DNA of 64,000 nucleotides. Source: Chara braunii (Eukaryota > Streptophyta > Charophyceae > Charales > Characeae). The translations under genes were made by a program, and so were the position numbers. Within the stretch, counting starts at the first letter, position 1, and every line of letters begins with the position of its first letter. The stretch covers positions 1,092,889 to 1,156,888 of the forward strand of contig BFEA01000380.1 of the NCBI GenBank assembly GCA_003427395.1, given 5' to 3'. Positions 22,308 to 33,560 of the stretch are shown here, one piece after another. The notes beneath the pieces were generated by a model. The model made no database searches and was not told the origin of the DNA. It saw only the letters and a list, made by a program, of their open reading frames with translations.

Positions 22308-22640
22308 GGGGGGGGAATCACAAAGAAAAACGAAAAGGGAGTTCGGGATTATAATTTTGAAAAACTCAGATTTTTCATTTCGCGCCAATATTTGTTTCAT
22401 GGCCGAAATGATTTTTGTTTACTCTGGATTTTTTTTTACGGGTAGAATGGCACCTAGCCCACATGTGGGAGTTTTTTGTTGAACGAGTTGTTTATTAAAA
22501 ATCGGCAAAGATGGGTTACTTTTTGAGCCCCCTCTCAGCCTGTCGGGACTTGAATTCGTGAATATCACGAGTTGATTATTCCCCTCTCAACCTCAGTACT
22601 TAGCTGACACCTGTCAGAACAGGCGTCAGGCAGGGAAAAG

Positions 22641-22684
22641 GCAACCAATGGCTGCCAAGAAACTTACCAGCAACAATTGGTTGC
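22641..22684 (+). repeat. Covarying hairpin in LTR E
   Basis: Arms GCAACCAAT (22641-22649) and ATTGGTTGC (22676-22684) pair perfectly. In LTR F the same positions read GAAGCCAAT and ATTGGCTTC, also perfectly paired. Two base pairs have changed on both sides. Confidence 0.75.
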
Positions 22685-23539
22685 TGCTGTTTTTTACATG
22701 GGAAGCATAGCCTTGGCCATTCTTCCTTTGATTGAGGTCATGGAAGGACCAATTGAAGGCCCAACTCCATAGGGACTGAGCTAGCCTCAAATTTCGAAAG
22801 AGAGGCTACTTTGGACCACTTCTTCAAAGCCTGGTGAGGCTATTTAAAGTCATCAAAACGATATGCATAGCCATGCAGAGAGCTCTGTGTATATATGCAT
22901 GAGGCCAACCAGATCTTAAAAAATGAAAGTTATGGGTGTCAGTACGAAGCTACAACAACTTGAGCTTCATGATTTCAACAAAGAAAGTCTGTGGTGACAA
23001 GTGACAATCACAAAGCGTTTTCTGGACTTAACAACAAAAGTTGAAACGGAGAACGAAAGACATGAACCCATAACTAAAGTAACGCAGGTTTCTCTCCTCC
23101 ATGACTATATCAAGAGGGGTTAGCTCAGGTAGAGGCACACTGAAGTCGTGGCCTAGCATTCGGTCAGGGGTATACAGTGATCCTTAAAGGAGCTTTGACG
23201 CAGCAATGAGGCAACTCCAAGAGTGTTGGAGGTCTGCTGGAAGAGGGCTTGGAAAAGCAAGTTGGAGGAAGAGTGCAAGTTGGAGAATAAGTTGGAGGAG
23301 TTGGAGAGTTGAGAGGAGGCGATGTTGCTCTAGGTGGAGTCTGAGCCTTGAGCAAGTTTGCGGCAATGTGGCAAGCCACACCTCTGTTTTAGTGGGGTTG
23401 TGCCGGCGAAGCGCCATCGCGTCGGCGCTGTGTTTTTTAAGTGGGATTGTGCGTATGAGTCTCGGCTCGACAACACTGGTTCATTTCAAGGGAGAGGTTT
23501 TGTTCGATTTGCGGCACAACAATAACGACATTTTCAGTA

Positions 23540-23830
23540 GGGACACACTGCAAAATTTTGGGTGCGTCGACTCACTGTTTTTGAGGGCAAGTGCTGCCAA
23601 ACTTTTGCAGCGTCGACAATGTTGTTTTTTGCCAGCGACGAGGAAGTGTTGCCAAACTTTTACGACGTCGACAGTGTTTTTTTTACAGCGAGGAGGAAGT
23701 GTTCCCGAACTTTTGCAGTGGCGGCAACACATTTTGAGTGGCAACTTGGAAACGCTGCCGAATTCTTTTTTTGCCAGCAGTGGGTTTTCAACAGTGGTGT
23801 GGAAGCGCTGCCCAGTTTTCGCTGCGACCA
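23540..23830 (+). repeat. Short tandem array in LTR E
   Basis: Units of about 60 bases with GACGTCGACARTGTT, a T run, and GGAAGTGTTGCCAAACTTTT. Four or five units, the last ones degraded. LTR F keeps only one remnant, so the array contracted or expanded after the two LTRs separated. Confidence 0.65.
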
Positions 23831-26179
23831 GGCATTGACTCAGAGAGGTGCCGTCGAAGTGGTGGCATTGATATTGTGTCGTTTATGACACCGCAGTGAC
23901 ACATTGACATTGGTGGCGATTGGCGGCGACGCTGAGATGCAGTCACATTACTAGAAGGTGATTGTGTGTTGAGAGGAAGTCGTGGCACACGATCGTTCAA
24001 GGGAGTGGTGTGGATTGCTTTGCTGACGACTCGTTATGACGATTGTCTCCTCTCTCCTCTGGAGCGCGATTTTACGCGGTCTTCTTGAGTGGACCGTTTC
24101 TTCAACTTCATTCAAGGCCAGTTATTGACTCAGACCCCTTCACTCCTGTGTGAACCCACGTTTGCTTGACCCTATTCTTTGAATTTTCACTGAAAAGGTA
24201 GAGGAAATGTGTGTTTGCGCAAGTGAATCGAAGTCTGACGTGAGTTTGAATTTACTTTTGTTTTATTTTGAACTTGTTATTTGGTCTCATGTGCAGGTAG
24301 GTAGAAAAATACCTGAAAAAGAGAGATCTAATCACGTCAACCGAAATAAAGGAATGATGATTGTTTTTTGTCTCTCACTTGTATGTTGAAGGGAAAGAAG
24401 ACGACGAAAAAAAATTCGATCACACAAAGAAGAAGAACTTTATTGGACATTGACTTTTTCTTAAGGTCACCCGTTTTTTTTTCCTTGAACAACCCTCTTT
24501 GTCTGAATGATTTTTTTTATTGAACGACCCTCTTTGTTTGAATGATTTTATCTTCTGTGATCTCCTTTTTCGTCTAAGTTACCCTTGACGTTTGGCGACA
24601 AGAGATTGTTTGTCTGCCGTGGTAGACACTTTTCCCTTTCCTACGCGGCATTTGAGGAGGGGGTTCGTTGCCTTAGGGGTCGGCCCTGCTATGGACTTAG
24701 AGTGGACCGCTTATGAGGGGGGGATACCATGCTGTTGTGGTGGAGCCAACCTGACTTCTGAGATCCGAGATTCGCTCGGGCGAGGACGAGGGGTATCCCT
24801 GATCACCTCCTAGGGAAAGGATATGCGCTTATTCACGGAAGGGCCTTAAGTTTCTTGACGCCTCGCGTTAATGGAGCTGCCATAGCATACCCTTCTAGTG
24901 AGTGTCTTAGGGGCCACTGATGTATGGGGAAATGGCACCAGAAGAAGCCTAGTTCGTGTAATTACTAGTCTTAAATGAAGTGCGTGTAGGTACTACCTTG
25001 GGAAGTTGAAATGGGTTGATAGGAAGCACCGACTAGAGCAAAGCTTTGAATATTCTTATGATGAAGACATGTACTTCATCATTCGTGGGACAAAAAAAAT
25101 CATTGTTGTCCAGGAGGACAAGGCAACCGACAAAATTTAGAAACAAACCCCCGTTTTTGGCGGGGTAACCAGTGCGTCGGTTATCTAAATTGGCCGCTGA
25201 TTTGAATAGTGGTCGGCGGATTACTTACAGATGCAATTCACACCAAAGTTAGAAAGATAGTGAAGTCACCATTAAAGTAATGGTATCCTAGCTCTACTTG
25301 AGAGTTGGAAGATGTCTGCATTTCGTTCCTATATGAAAGAACTTGGCAACGAACTTCACCAAGTCGAAAAGTTGTGTCAGCCCAACCATTTGTCAGACAT
25401 AGTGGAGATATTTTGGTTAAACGTCATTTGAGCGTCGCTATGCATGTTAATCATGCTTTTGTCCTTTTGTTGATAAGTGTTATTTGAAGTCGAGGCAACT
25501 CATGTTGGCTCGTCGTTGGATGGTAAGACAAGTCGACATAATGGGTGGTATGCATATTGAATTGCATTATGGATGAATCGATTTCAAAAGACAAGGCCAC
25601 TTACATTGACCTTAGTCTTCTTCGTTTGAAAATAATTTGTTTGAGTAACTCTTGATTGTCTTTAATAGAAGAGACTCGGATCACTCGAAGTTTTTCTTAC
25701 GCTTAGATTATCACGTCCTAGTCGATCGACGTCGATCCGATTCCTGGGAGATCAGTGCCCAAGGGATGAACGATGCTCGGGTCCACTTTGGCGTTCAACC
25801 ACGTGTATCTATGCTACAACAAACGAGCAAACGCCCTTGGTTGACCCACCTCTGGAACTGCATGTAAAAACTCTCGCACATGGGTCAGTAGCTCAGTAGG
25901 GATACGCCCTTAAGGGTGGTGACAACCCCTTAGGAAAGCAAGCTTATGCCTCACGGAAACCTATCCTGGCGTTGGGGTCCGTGAAATGTACAGCTGGCTC
26001 ACTCGGTTAGAGCGGGGAAGGCATGACGTGACCTCGCCCGTCTCGGCGGTTCGCAGTGATAGTTATACGTCGTCCCCAAATTATCTTATGTTTAATTTTT
26101 GTTTAACTCCTTCGTGACACAACTGGGAGGACTTCCGCCCTTTCGCAAGAAAGAGGCGGAGGCTGATGCGCTCGACAGG

Positions 26180-26196
26180 TGGCGCCGTTGCTGGGG
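26180..26196 (+). other. Primer binding site, tRNA-Asp type
   Basis: TGGCGCCGTTGCTGGGG lies two bases after the LTR end. Plant tRNA-Asp ends in CCCCGGCAACGGCGCCA, whose complement differs from this at one position. This site primes minus-strand DNA synthesis in many plant Ty3/gypsy elements. It sets orientation and LTR boundary. Confidence 0.85.
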
Positions 26197-26512
26197 ATAA
26201 CGACAAACTACCGTTGTCCCTGGCGGAACGACACTCGGGTATTTATTGATTTATTTTGATTTCAAACTAACATCTTTTAAAAATAGATTTGATGACGTAC
26301 CGTTATCAAACCTACTTTGAAAAGGTAGTTGGATTCATTTTCTTTTATTACTACTACTTCCTTAGAGGACAAGGTATGAATTAATCTTACCTCGACGGAG
26401 TAGTAAGAAAACATGATATTATTTATATGCTGACAAGTGATGAACCTTACGAGTCATTTGGACTTCTTACATTTATGCCTCATCACTTGCAGGTTAATCT
26501 TCTCGCAACGAG

Positions 26513-27477
26513 ATGGCAGAGGGTAGCAAGCTGAATGGCGGTCCTTGGGACAAAATAGAGAAGTTGATTGAAACACTTGGAGAAAAGATTGAACGGGTGA
26601 CAATTGCTCCGAAGGTCGATGTCCCGGTTTTTAATGGTGACAATGTTGTTAAATTTATTTCAGTGTTTGAGCAATCGGCCGCTGCTCATGAGTGGGATGA
26701 GCAGACGATGATTAAAAGAGTGGTGTCATGGATGCATAAAGACGTTCGTCGTGAGGTACCGAGGCTAGTTTCAGAAGCCAGAAGTTGGAATGATTTCGAT
26801 CAAACGATGTTCGATATGTTCCAACTCGAAAACGAAACTCTGACTCGTTATGAACTCCGAAATGTTTGTTGTGACAAATATCCTCCTTCTGGAAAGTTCC
26901 TTTCTTTGTTTGAGTGAGTAACCTGTCTTATTCCGGATCTCTCGAAAATGGATAAAAGTAGGATATTCCTTACAAATTTTTATGAGGTTGAAATACGGGT
27001 TTTATTAAAAGGTGTCGGGTTTTCTTTTGTTTGGCAGAAGATCCGTGAGAATGCCTTGAACAATGGTTTTCATCAGATTTTTCATTTAGATCTGAAAAAT
27101 ATGCGCTAGCAGCTAGTCTCTAATAACAATGCAGACTTGCGTGATGATCGTATTTTAAGAGAACTTTCTGGGTGAAAGAGTCTTTGAAAGTCATGAGAGA
27201 AAAAAATTCCGAGCCGACAGTCGTTATCGGTTTGTCGAAAGAATGTAAAAATAAAAAGCGGAAGGGTACAGTTGACTTTGTTGTCAGAAATGTAAGGCAT
27301 AGATGAGAGAAGATTCAACCTCGACCTCGGGATGTATCAAAAGTCGCTAATGTTCAGTATGCGGCTAAGGACAATCCTGACCATCGTCGTTGTCGACGAT
27401 CAGAGAATTGGTGGAAGAAACTGAGATGCCACTCTTCTGTTTTGATAGGGCACACTCCTTGTTACTGTCCGTTTTAG
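26513..27477 (+). pseudogene. gag: Ty3/gypsy-type gag (broken)
   Basis: The open part (26513-26917, 134 codons) starts at ATG 333 bases after the primer binding site. It reads KVDVPVFNGDNVVKFISVFE and further on HKDVRREVPRLV and MFDMFQLEN, the pattern of retrotransposon Gag capsid proteins. A TGA ends it, but the same frame continues with DLSKMDKSRIFLTNFYEVE, so the stop is a mutation. Further on, in another frame, CHSSVLIGHTPCYC (27427-27468) has the exact spacing of a CX2CX4HX4C zinc knuckle with the second Cys replaced by Ser. TAG follows at 27475. No protease, RT, RNase H or integrase can be seen downstream, so the element is either truncated or non-autonomous. Confidence 0.75.
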
Positions 27478-27639
27478 CATAGCGATGATGTAAATAATTT
27501 AATAGCGAAAAACAAGGATAATTGTTTTTGACAGATTTATAAATGGGTCATTGGTTGTTGCAAGAAAATGGTATTGAATGTTTGATTTTGGTAAGTTGTG
27601 GTGAATCTGGTGCTATCTCTGGCAGCATCTTCTTTTTTT

Positions 27640-28390
27640 GAGTTGTCATTCTCCGAACAGTGACTAAATGTATAACACACCGATGCTTATTTCTTACTCA
27701 TGATTGAGTGTATTACGCAATAGTGTGCAGTCATTTCCTAGGTAAGCCTGAATGTATGATGCATTTGAGTTATCCATTCTCTGACTGAAGTTGAATGTAT
27801 GGTGGGACCTATGTATCTATTTCCCAGTTTATTTGGATGTATCGATTTCAGCTTAAACCCACATTTCTCAACAAAGATCGGACGTATGGTGTATGATCGA
27901 GTTGTCAATTTCCTGACTTGAGTTGAATGTATGGAGGGGCCTATGTATCTATTTTCCAATTTGTACATATTGCATGGATTTCAGGTTAAACCCTTATTTC
28001 TCGACGCAAGTCGGATGTATGGTTCACACATAAGGGTAATTTCTTATTTCTCGACGCAAGTCGGATGTATGGTTCACACTTGGGTTGTTGATCCCTGACT
28101 TGAATTGAATGTATGGTGTTCGACCTATGTATCTATTTCTCAGTTTGATCTGGATGTATGGATTTAAGAGCGGCTTTCCATTTCCCAACTAAAGTTGGAT
28201 GTATGGTATACAACCCTTCATTTCTTGGCGTTGCTTAGATGTATGAAATTTAATTTGAATGTTTATTTTCCAGTTTCAACTGGATGTATAATTCTCGGAT
28301 TGGATTCTCATTTCCTAAGCTAACCAGATGTATCATACTTAGATATGACATATTTCCGTTTCTCAGCTTGAGTCCGAATGTATGGAATTT
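27640..28390 (+). repeat. Hairpin array (class 2) downstream of gag
   Basis: About 14 units spaced 40-60 bases apart share ATTTCYY on the left and GATGTATGG on the right of a short hairpin whose arms differ: CGAC-GCAA-GTCG (28002-28013), CCAAC-TAAA-GTTGG (28185-28198), CCAGTT-TC-AACTGG (28270-28283), CCAG with TTGG, TGACT with AGTTG. Some units have lost pairing. One 40-base unit is exactly doubled at 27994 and 28042. Confidence 0.75.
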
Positions 28391-29042
28391 GTCAGACCTT
28401 TTAGAGTAAAATGTTGTTTGAGGTGACAATGAGAGTAACCACGGGTCAATATCGTGGGTATATGGCAAGGCATGGATAAAAGTTTTTGAAAGAATGATTT
28501 ATCTCTGAATGGTTCGTTCAGACTGAGTCTGAACAACTCCAGGAGGTTGATATGCTTGAGAGGTTTGTTTGGGGTTATTCTTGGCCCACTTGAGTTCTAC
28601 CCAGGTGAAACAAAGGTATCAACCGAATGAATTTCATCTTGGATCTAGCCTGAGGGCTTCCGTTACCATTCAGAGAGAAGAAGTTTTGAGTGGCCGCTAG
28701 TGGGATGATGCTGGGATCATTATGAAAAAAATTCTCTAAATTGAAGGCTTCCAGGGGTTAGGCCTGGGTCCAAGTTTGGATAAGGCTTGCCAGAAGCAAA
28801 ATCTGGTATCATTCCATCCATTTATGAGTTGTATTGAGTTAAGGTTTCTGGAGGTTAAATTCAATTTTGTTGTTGTATTGTTGTATGTTGGTGAAAAAGT
28901 TCCGGCTTAATTTCGGACGATCGTTGAAATTGTTGTATATTGTGATCGTTACTTTCATATGGAACTTTCATATGAATCCTGACTTTTTAAGTAAATGATG
29001 AATGACGTGGAAGTCATTCAATGGGTTCTGGGAATGTTGTCG
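28391..29042. other. Unassigned region after the hairpin array
   Basis: No coding frame of note and no named repeat. It should be internal or 3' sequence of the gag-bearing element, ending at palindrome P3. Confidence 0.3.
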
Positions 29043-29072
29043 GAGCAGAAACCCTTATAAGGGTATCTGCTC
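29043..29072. repeat. LTR-end palindrome P3
   Basis: Arms GAGCAGAAACCC and GGGTATCTGCTC around TTATAA, 30 bases in all with two mismatches. The next 150 bases match those after P2. Confidence 0.75.
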
Positions 29073-29223
29073 ATGTTTTCCAATGTCGTTTTTATTGAAT
29101 TGAGGGACTTGATGAGAAAATGATGCGTCCACCTAAAAATTATTCCGACCACACCACTGACCCAAAGGCTAAAACTTTATGAATCTAGGTCCAGACGTCT
29201 GCGGCATCCAGAAATGGCGGCGA

Positions 29224-31520
29224 TGTCATGCGCGATGGTCGTGTCACTTATGATATTTCTTCAGAGTTGTTGAAAAGAACCAGTCACCACTCTGATGGTG
29301 CGTGCGTGCTATACCTCTTACGACGCCCCACGACAGGTCGGGGCGTCACGATGTATCCCCGCTGAGCTAACCGGCCCACATGCGACGGTTTTTACATGCC
29401 TTCGTAGAGATAGCTCGACCGAGGGTGTTTTCTCGATCCTCGCAGCATAGGAATGAGGTACGCAAGGTAAGACGCCTATGACTGACCCATTAGTCAAGTC
29501 AGGTTCAAGATGCGATTTCCCTATCCTGGGGTTCTAGATATTCAGGTCGAACTTTTATAAGGATGTCTAAATCCGCTCCTGAATTTAAAATGTGTTACTC
29601 TTCTGCCAAAAAAGAGCAAGGTACCAATCAAATCAACTTACCACTTAGGGCATTTTATTCTACTTGACATGTCATGACTTAACCGAGCATTAGATATTAC
29701 AAAAGTTATATAGGACAAATAATGAATAAAGAGGTATTACCGCCGAGAACCTTTCCCAGTTTCATAAGTGTTGTGTGTCCAAGACTCTTCACGAGATCAA
29801 GCCCAGTTCAATCCAAACCACACACAAGACAGACCTGCAAAAAATAATGCAAAAAAATAGTTTACATGCCATGTACTAACGATGTCAACCTCCATATTAT
29901 TGACTTGTCCCTTACTTTCCCAAACCGTGTGAGACAACTCTATCATTCTTGAGATTCTTTAAGCCCAACCCCCTCACGTCATTCAAATGACCCTTGAGAG
30001 CGATTAGGATCATTTAGGCACAAATCACATGTGACAATTTTACTGAACACAAAGTTTGTCTTAAGATGCAGGTATCAAGCCGAGGGAAAAGTTGAATCGG
30101 TAAAACCGACCTGTTATCGAATGATAACAAAAAATTTTGATCCTTTTGTAGATCCTTTCCTTCAAATGCAACAATAAAATTAACCCAGACCTGCACACAC
30201 ACAGACCAACAACAATTCAACATCCCTCCCTAGTTTTTCACTTATCGTTTCTGAGGGTCGGACCCTTAGATTAAGATCATAAATCCTGGGAACTATATCC
30301 CAAAGTCCGATTCCTACTACTTCTACTTTTACAAATCCCTTTGTGTGTCCCTGTCTCCTTTTTAATGAAATTCATGCCTATATCCTAATTCGTTTAAAGG
30401 AAATCGTTTTTCTTTTACTTCCAATCCTCTCATTTTCTCTCATTGAGGTAAGCACATCCCTTCTGGTGCTTACGCGGTAGTCTAGCTGATATCAATCAAT
30501 GTCATGGGCGGTTTCTCCCTTAGGAGTTTATTATTGAACAGAGGCTACAAGGGGATTCTTCTTTTCTAATTTTTTTTTCCCGTGGTATTTGCCCTTTATT
30601 TTGCTTCTTTTTATGACATTTGGAGTCACTCCTGCTGGAGCACTAATTTTTTCATTTTTCTTCTTCTTGTCCTGACATACGCAAGTAGTGGACTGATCTA
30701 CACGGGAATCTTCCAATACTTGATCAATTCTAGACAAAACGGTTAGTCAAACGAGTAGCCGAGTAGCCCCACGGGAGCACTTAACCACCCTTCAAAATCC
30801 ATGCAGTCTTTATGCAACCAATCTTTTCGAACCATCTTATACAAGAGACCGAATAACTCACATGCGAGTATCCCTTTATTAGTTTCAACAAGTAGTTGAT
30901 AAGGCCTTGTTGAGGCACTTCCAACATTTGTTTCAACATTCATCAACAATTCATACCATCTCTTTATCAAAGATTAGTACAAAATTCAAATCAACAATAG
31001 ATGACCTTCACTGAAGTCCCCAATTATTCTTTGATCAGAGCTCAGTCTATTCTTAAGAGCGTAATAGGATGGCCCCATGAGAGCTACCCTACTATTTTCT
31101 CAGAGTTAGACGAGTTATGATTGAGTTAGTGGACACAGGCAAACACCAGGTCCTCCTTTTACAGGAGGATCGTACTAGGCTTGTTAAGGTAGGGTCAAAC
31201 AATCAATAGGATGACCCCACGAGAGTCTCCCTATTCCTTCCCTGGGTAGTAAGTAGTTTACCCTCTCGAGTATGGCCCTAGGGCAACCCATACAGAAGCT
31301 TACCCATTATCCATTTGATAATTAGATAGACCAGGTGTAAGTAAGTGATCAGAGAATAAATAGTAAGGTGCTCTCTTCCCACTCTTGTGTTAATAGCCAG
31401 CTCGGGTCCGAGCCTGTAATAGGATGAACCCACAGGAGTTATCATACTACTACTCGAATGACTGCAACTACCACTGCCTTGATCAAGCGATAGGACGACC
31501 CCACGTGAGCCTCCCATAAC
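29224..31520 (-). repeat. LTR-like repeat D
   Basis: Minus orientation. The 3' end is TGTCATGCGCGATGG (29224-29238), followed rightwards by a diverged 3' module with GTATCCCCGCTGAGCTAACC, then a ACCTGTTATC-type hairpin (30108-30130) as in A-C. Further right come its own hairpins. It has two minus-strand frames of 68-75 codons (30531-30970) that I do not trust. The outer boundary is uncertain. Confidence 0.55.
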
Positions 31521-31530
31521 CTGATTCAAT
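30446..31530 (+). repeat. Hairpin array of copy D (class 3)
   Basis: Units contain ATAGGATGACCCCACGAGAG or close variants. The inner arms covary: GGC/GCT (31071-31073, 31083-31085), GAC/GTC (31214-31216, 31226-31228), AAC/GTT (31427-31429, 31438-31440). Outer arms AATAGG and CCTATT pair in the 31205 unit. A separate perfect hairpin GTAAGCAC/GTGCTTAC is at about 30448-30473. Orientation of the structured strand is not known. Confidence 0.6.
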
Positions 31531-31831
31531 GTTAAACAGTAGTGGTAGCATAAACTTCCAAAATCTAGTATTTGGTCCATTTGTTTTCTTTCATCCTGTT
31601 GATGGAAATACTATCGAGGACTCCGTAAGATTGAAGACTTACCTATCCCATTTTCCTCTCCTCCGGGGCGCGACATGGAATTGCTATGAGGCACAACATA
31701 CCGAGACCACAGTACTAAGACACGACATACACAAGTTCGCATTCCAACAAGTCGGGCGGGCGACGAGCCCGACCTCATGACGCTATTTGGATGGAACATC
31801 ATTCGTTCAGGTAAGACTAAATTGCCCTGAC

Positions 31832-31909
31832 AATAATAATAATAATAATAATACTAATACTAATACTAATACTAATACTAATACTAATACTAATACTAAT
31901 AATAATAGT
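31832..31909. repeat. AAT and ACTAAT microsatellite
   Basis: About seven AAT units pass into about eleven TACTAA units and back into AAT. Confidence 0.95.
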
Positions 31910-31939
31910 ATAAGACAACAATTATGAACGTATACAAGC

Positions 31940-32660
31940 CATTTTCCTGGTCCGATACCGCAATGTCGGGGGGGGGGGGGGGTGCGCTATGTTTAACTTG
32001 AAGGGTCCGTGGTTAGTGTCGCCCGCCGAAGTACTCTCCCTCTTTCTCTGACACACACACATACGTACACACCTACATACATATGCACACAAGGAAACGA
32101 ACGTGACAGTGTATACTTCCATGTTCCTGCAGTGAATTTATTCGATTTAGCTATCCTATCGGTAGAAATATCGTGGATCAAGCTGCGAGATTGTCATACC
32201 CACACACACTCATACTCACTCACACGTATACATACATACAAACACAAACAAGCGTGGCAATGTATATTTCCATGTTCTAGCGGTAGATTCATTCGATTAT
32301 GTTCATCCTATTGATGTAAGTGTGGTAGTGCACCTTTCTGTATTTTAGCGGTAGGTTCATTTATTTATTTATTTATTTTTGCTCATCTTATCGATGGAAG
32401 TAGCTATGAGTAGTTGCGAGATAGGAGCCTTAACTACACATGCTGTCTTCTTCACCTTCGTCGCCGTCGTCAGTCAAACGCTCGATGCTCCCTGCTCTTC
32501 CAACGGAGCCCGATCCACCATGATGTGCAGTACACATTGACTATAGCACACAGACAATTCGACAGGCTCAAGCGCACATTCCAATGAGGTTGGCACACGT
32601 CGAGTCCACTTTCATGATGCCGCCAACGGATGCATCACGCATCCGACAAATCTCCACCCT
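31940..32660. repeat. Dispersed module with CA tracts
   Basis: The module TTCCATGTTCYNGCGGTAGATTCATT, split by a CATCCTATNGATG palindrome, occurs at about 32118, 32267 and 32330, and again at 47270 and 47725. CA-rich tracts lie at 32050-32090 and 32200-32240, and a run of 16 G at about 31968. No gene. Confidence 0.5.
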
Positions 32661-32689
32661 CACATGCGGTAGGCAGCGGATGTAGGCTC

Positions 32690-33560
32690 GGTTAGTATCC
32701 CTTCCCCCTCCTCTCTTCTTCCCCTTCTTCCTCTGCTTCCTCTTTTTCCTCTTCTCCTTCTTCTTCTCCTCCCTTCTTCTTCTTCTCCCTTCTTCTTCGT
32801 TTTCTCCTTCTTCTTCTCTGTCGTCGTGCCTCCTTCTTCACTTGCGATCCCGTTGCGCTCCCCTCTTCCGTGGCCCCCTCCCTGCGTCTTCCTTCTCTCA
32901 TTGTGCGCCCGCTCTTCGAACATTTGTGTGCACACTCCCGCATGCCTTCTCTACTCCCCCTTCTTCACTTTGTCGCCCCTTACACGTATACATTTTTTCT
33001 CTCTTCTTTCCTCCTTCTCCCTACTCCCCCTCTCCTCCTCCTTCCTCTACCTTTCTACGACCTCCTCTCTCATACAATGTCATTCCCTCCTCTTCAACAC
33101 TCGTGCCCCGTTTGTCCAGCGCACAGATTCGTTTCTTAGACCCGCTCTACCTTTGCGAGATCTTCTCCTTCCCTCTCCGTGGCCTGCTCCTCCGCACGGT
33201 GAAAGTAGTAGTGAGTTTAGCCGCAGGTTTCGGGACCTACCTAGTTCTTTCTCCCGCTCCCTTGTTTTCGTCATCGCGACGTGAAAGCCCTAAGAGAGAG
33301 ATGACTTGAGATCCGGATAGGCACTGCGAGAGTCTCCCGTCGACCATCAGAGAACGACTCGCCCGTCCCTCGTAAACTCAAGTACAAGGTCTCGACGCCC
33401 ACACTCGAAACATCGTCACTGTCGATTGCAACACCAGGTGAGTCTTCCTCTCCTCTCCTATTCTTCAAGTTATCTTCTTCTTCTTCTTCTTCTTCTTCTT
33501 CCTCGCGCACCTCTTTCATCCGCGCGACTACCTTGTTCTAGTTTCTTTGCGTTATCTCCC
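32690..33560. repeat. Long polypyrimidine tract region
   Basis: Plus strand is almost pure C/T from 32695 to 32820, again in much of 32950-33110, and CTT repeats at 33475-33500. The long frames here on both strands encode only Arg/Glu/Lys or Ser/Pro/Leu and reflect composition. Confidence 0.8.

Larger units (their letters stand above)
22308..26177 (+). repeat. LTR E, the 5' LTR of a gag-bearing element
   Basis: Matches solo LTR F (35990-39494) along its length, and shares the final 450 bases with A, B, C and D. It ends GATGCGCTCGACA at 26165-26177, two bases before a primer binding site, which fixes it as a 5' LTR. A stretch at 23330-23760 with repeated GGAAGTGTTGCC units is missing in F. 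Frames up to 210 codons exist here but are not kept in F and end differently. A short coiled-coil-like frame (KLEEECKLENKLEELE at about 23260-23310) is recognisable in both E and F and may be a captured coding relic. Confidence 0.75.

Noticed and set aside
21459-22482. Frames of 245-332 codons across the first gap
   Set aside because: They consist mainly of undefined bases.
23206-23838. 210-codon plus-strand frame in LTR E
   Set aside because: It spans a tandem array and is not preserved in LTR F; only a short coiled-coil-like part is shared.
32660-33310. Arg/Glu/Lys-rich and Ser/Pro-rich frames
   Set aside because: Direct result of a polypyrimidine tract; low complexity in all frames.
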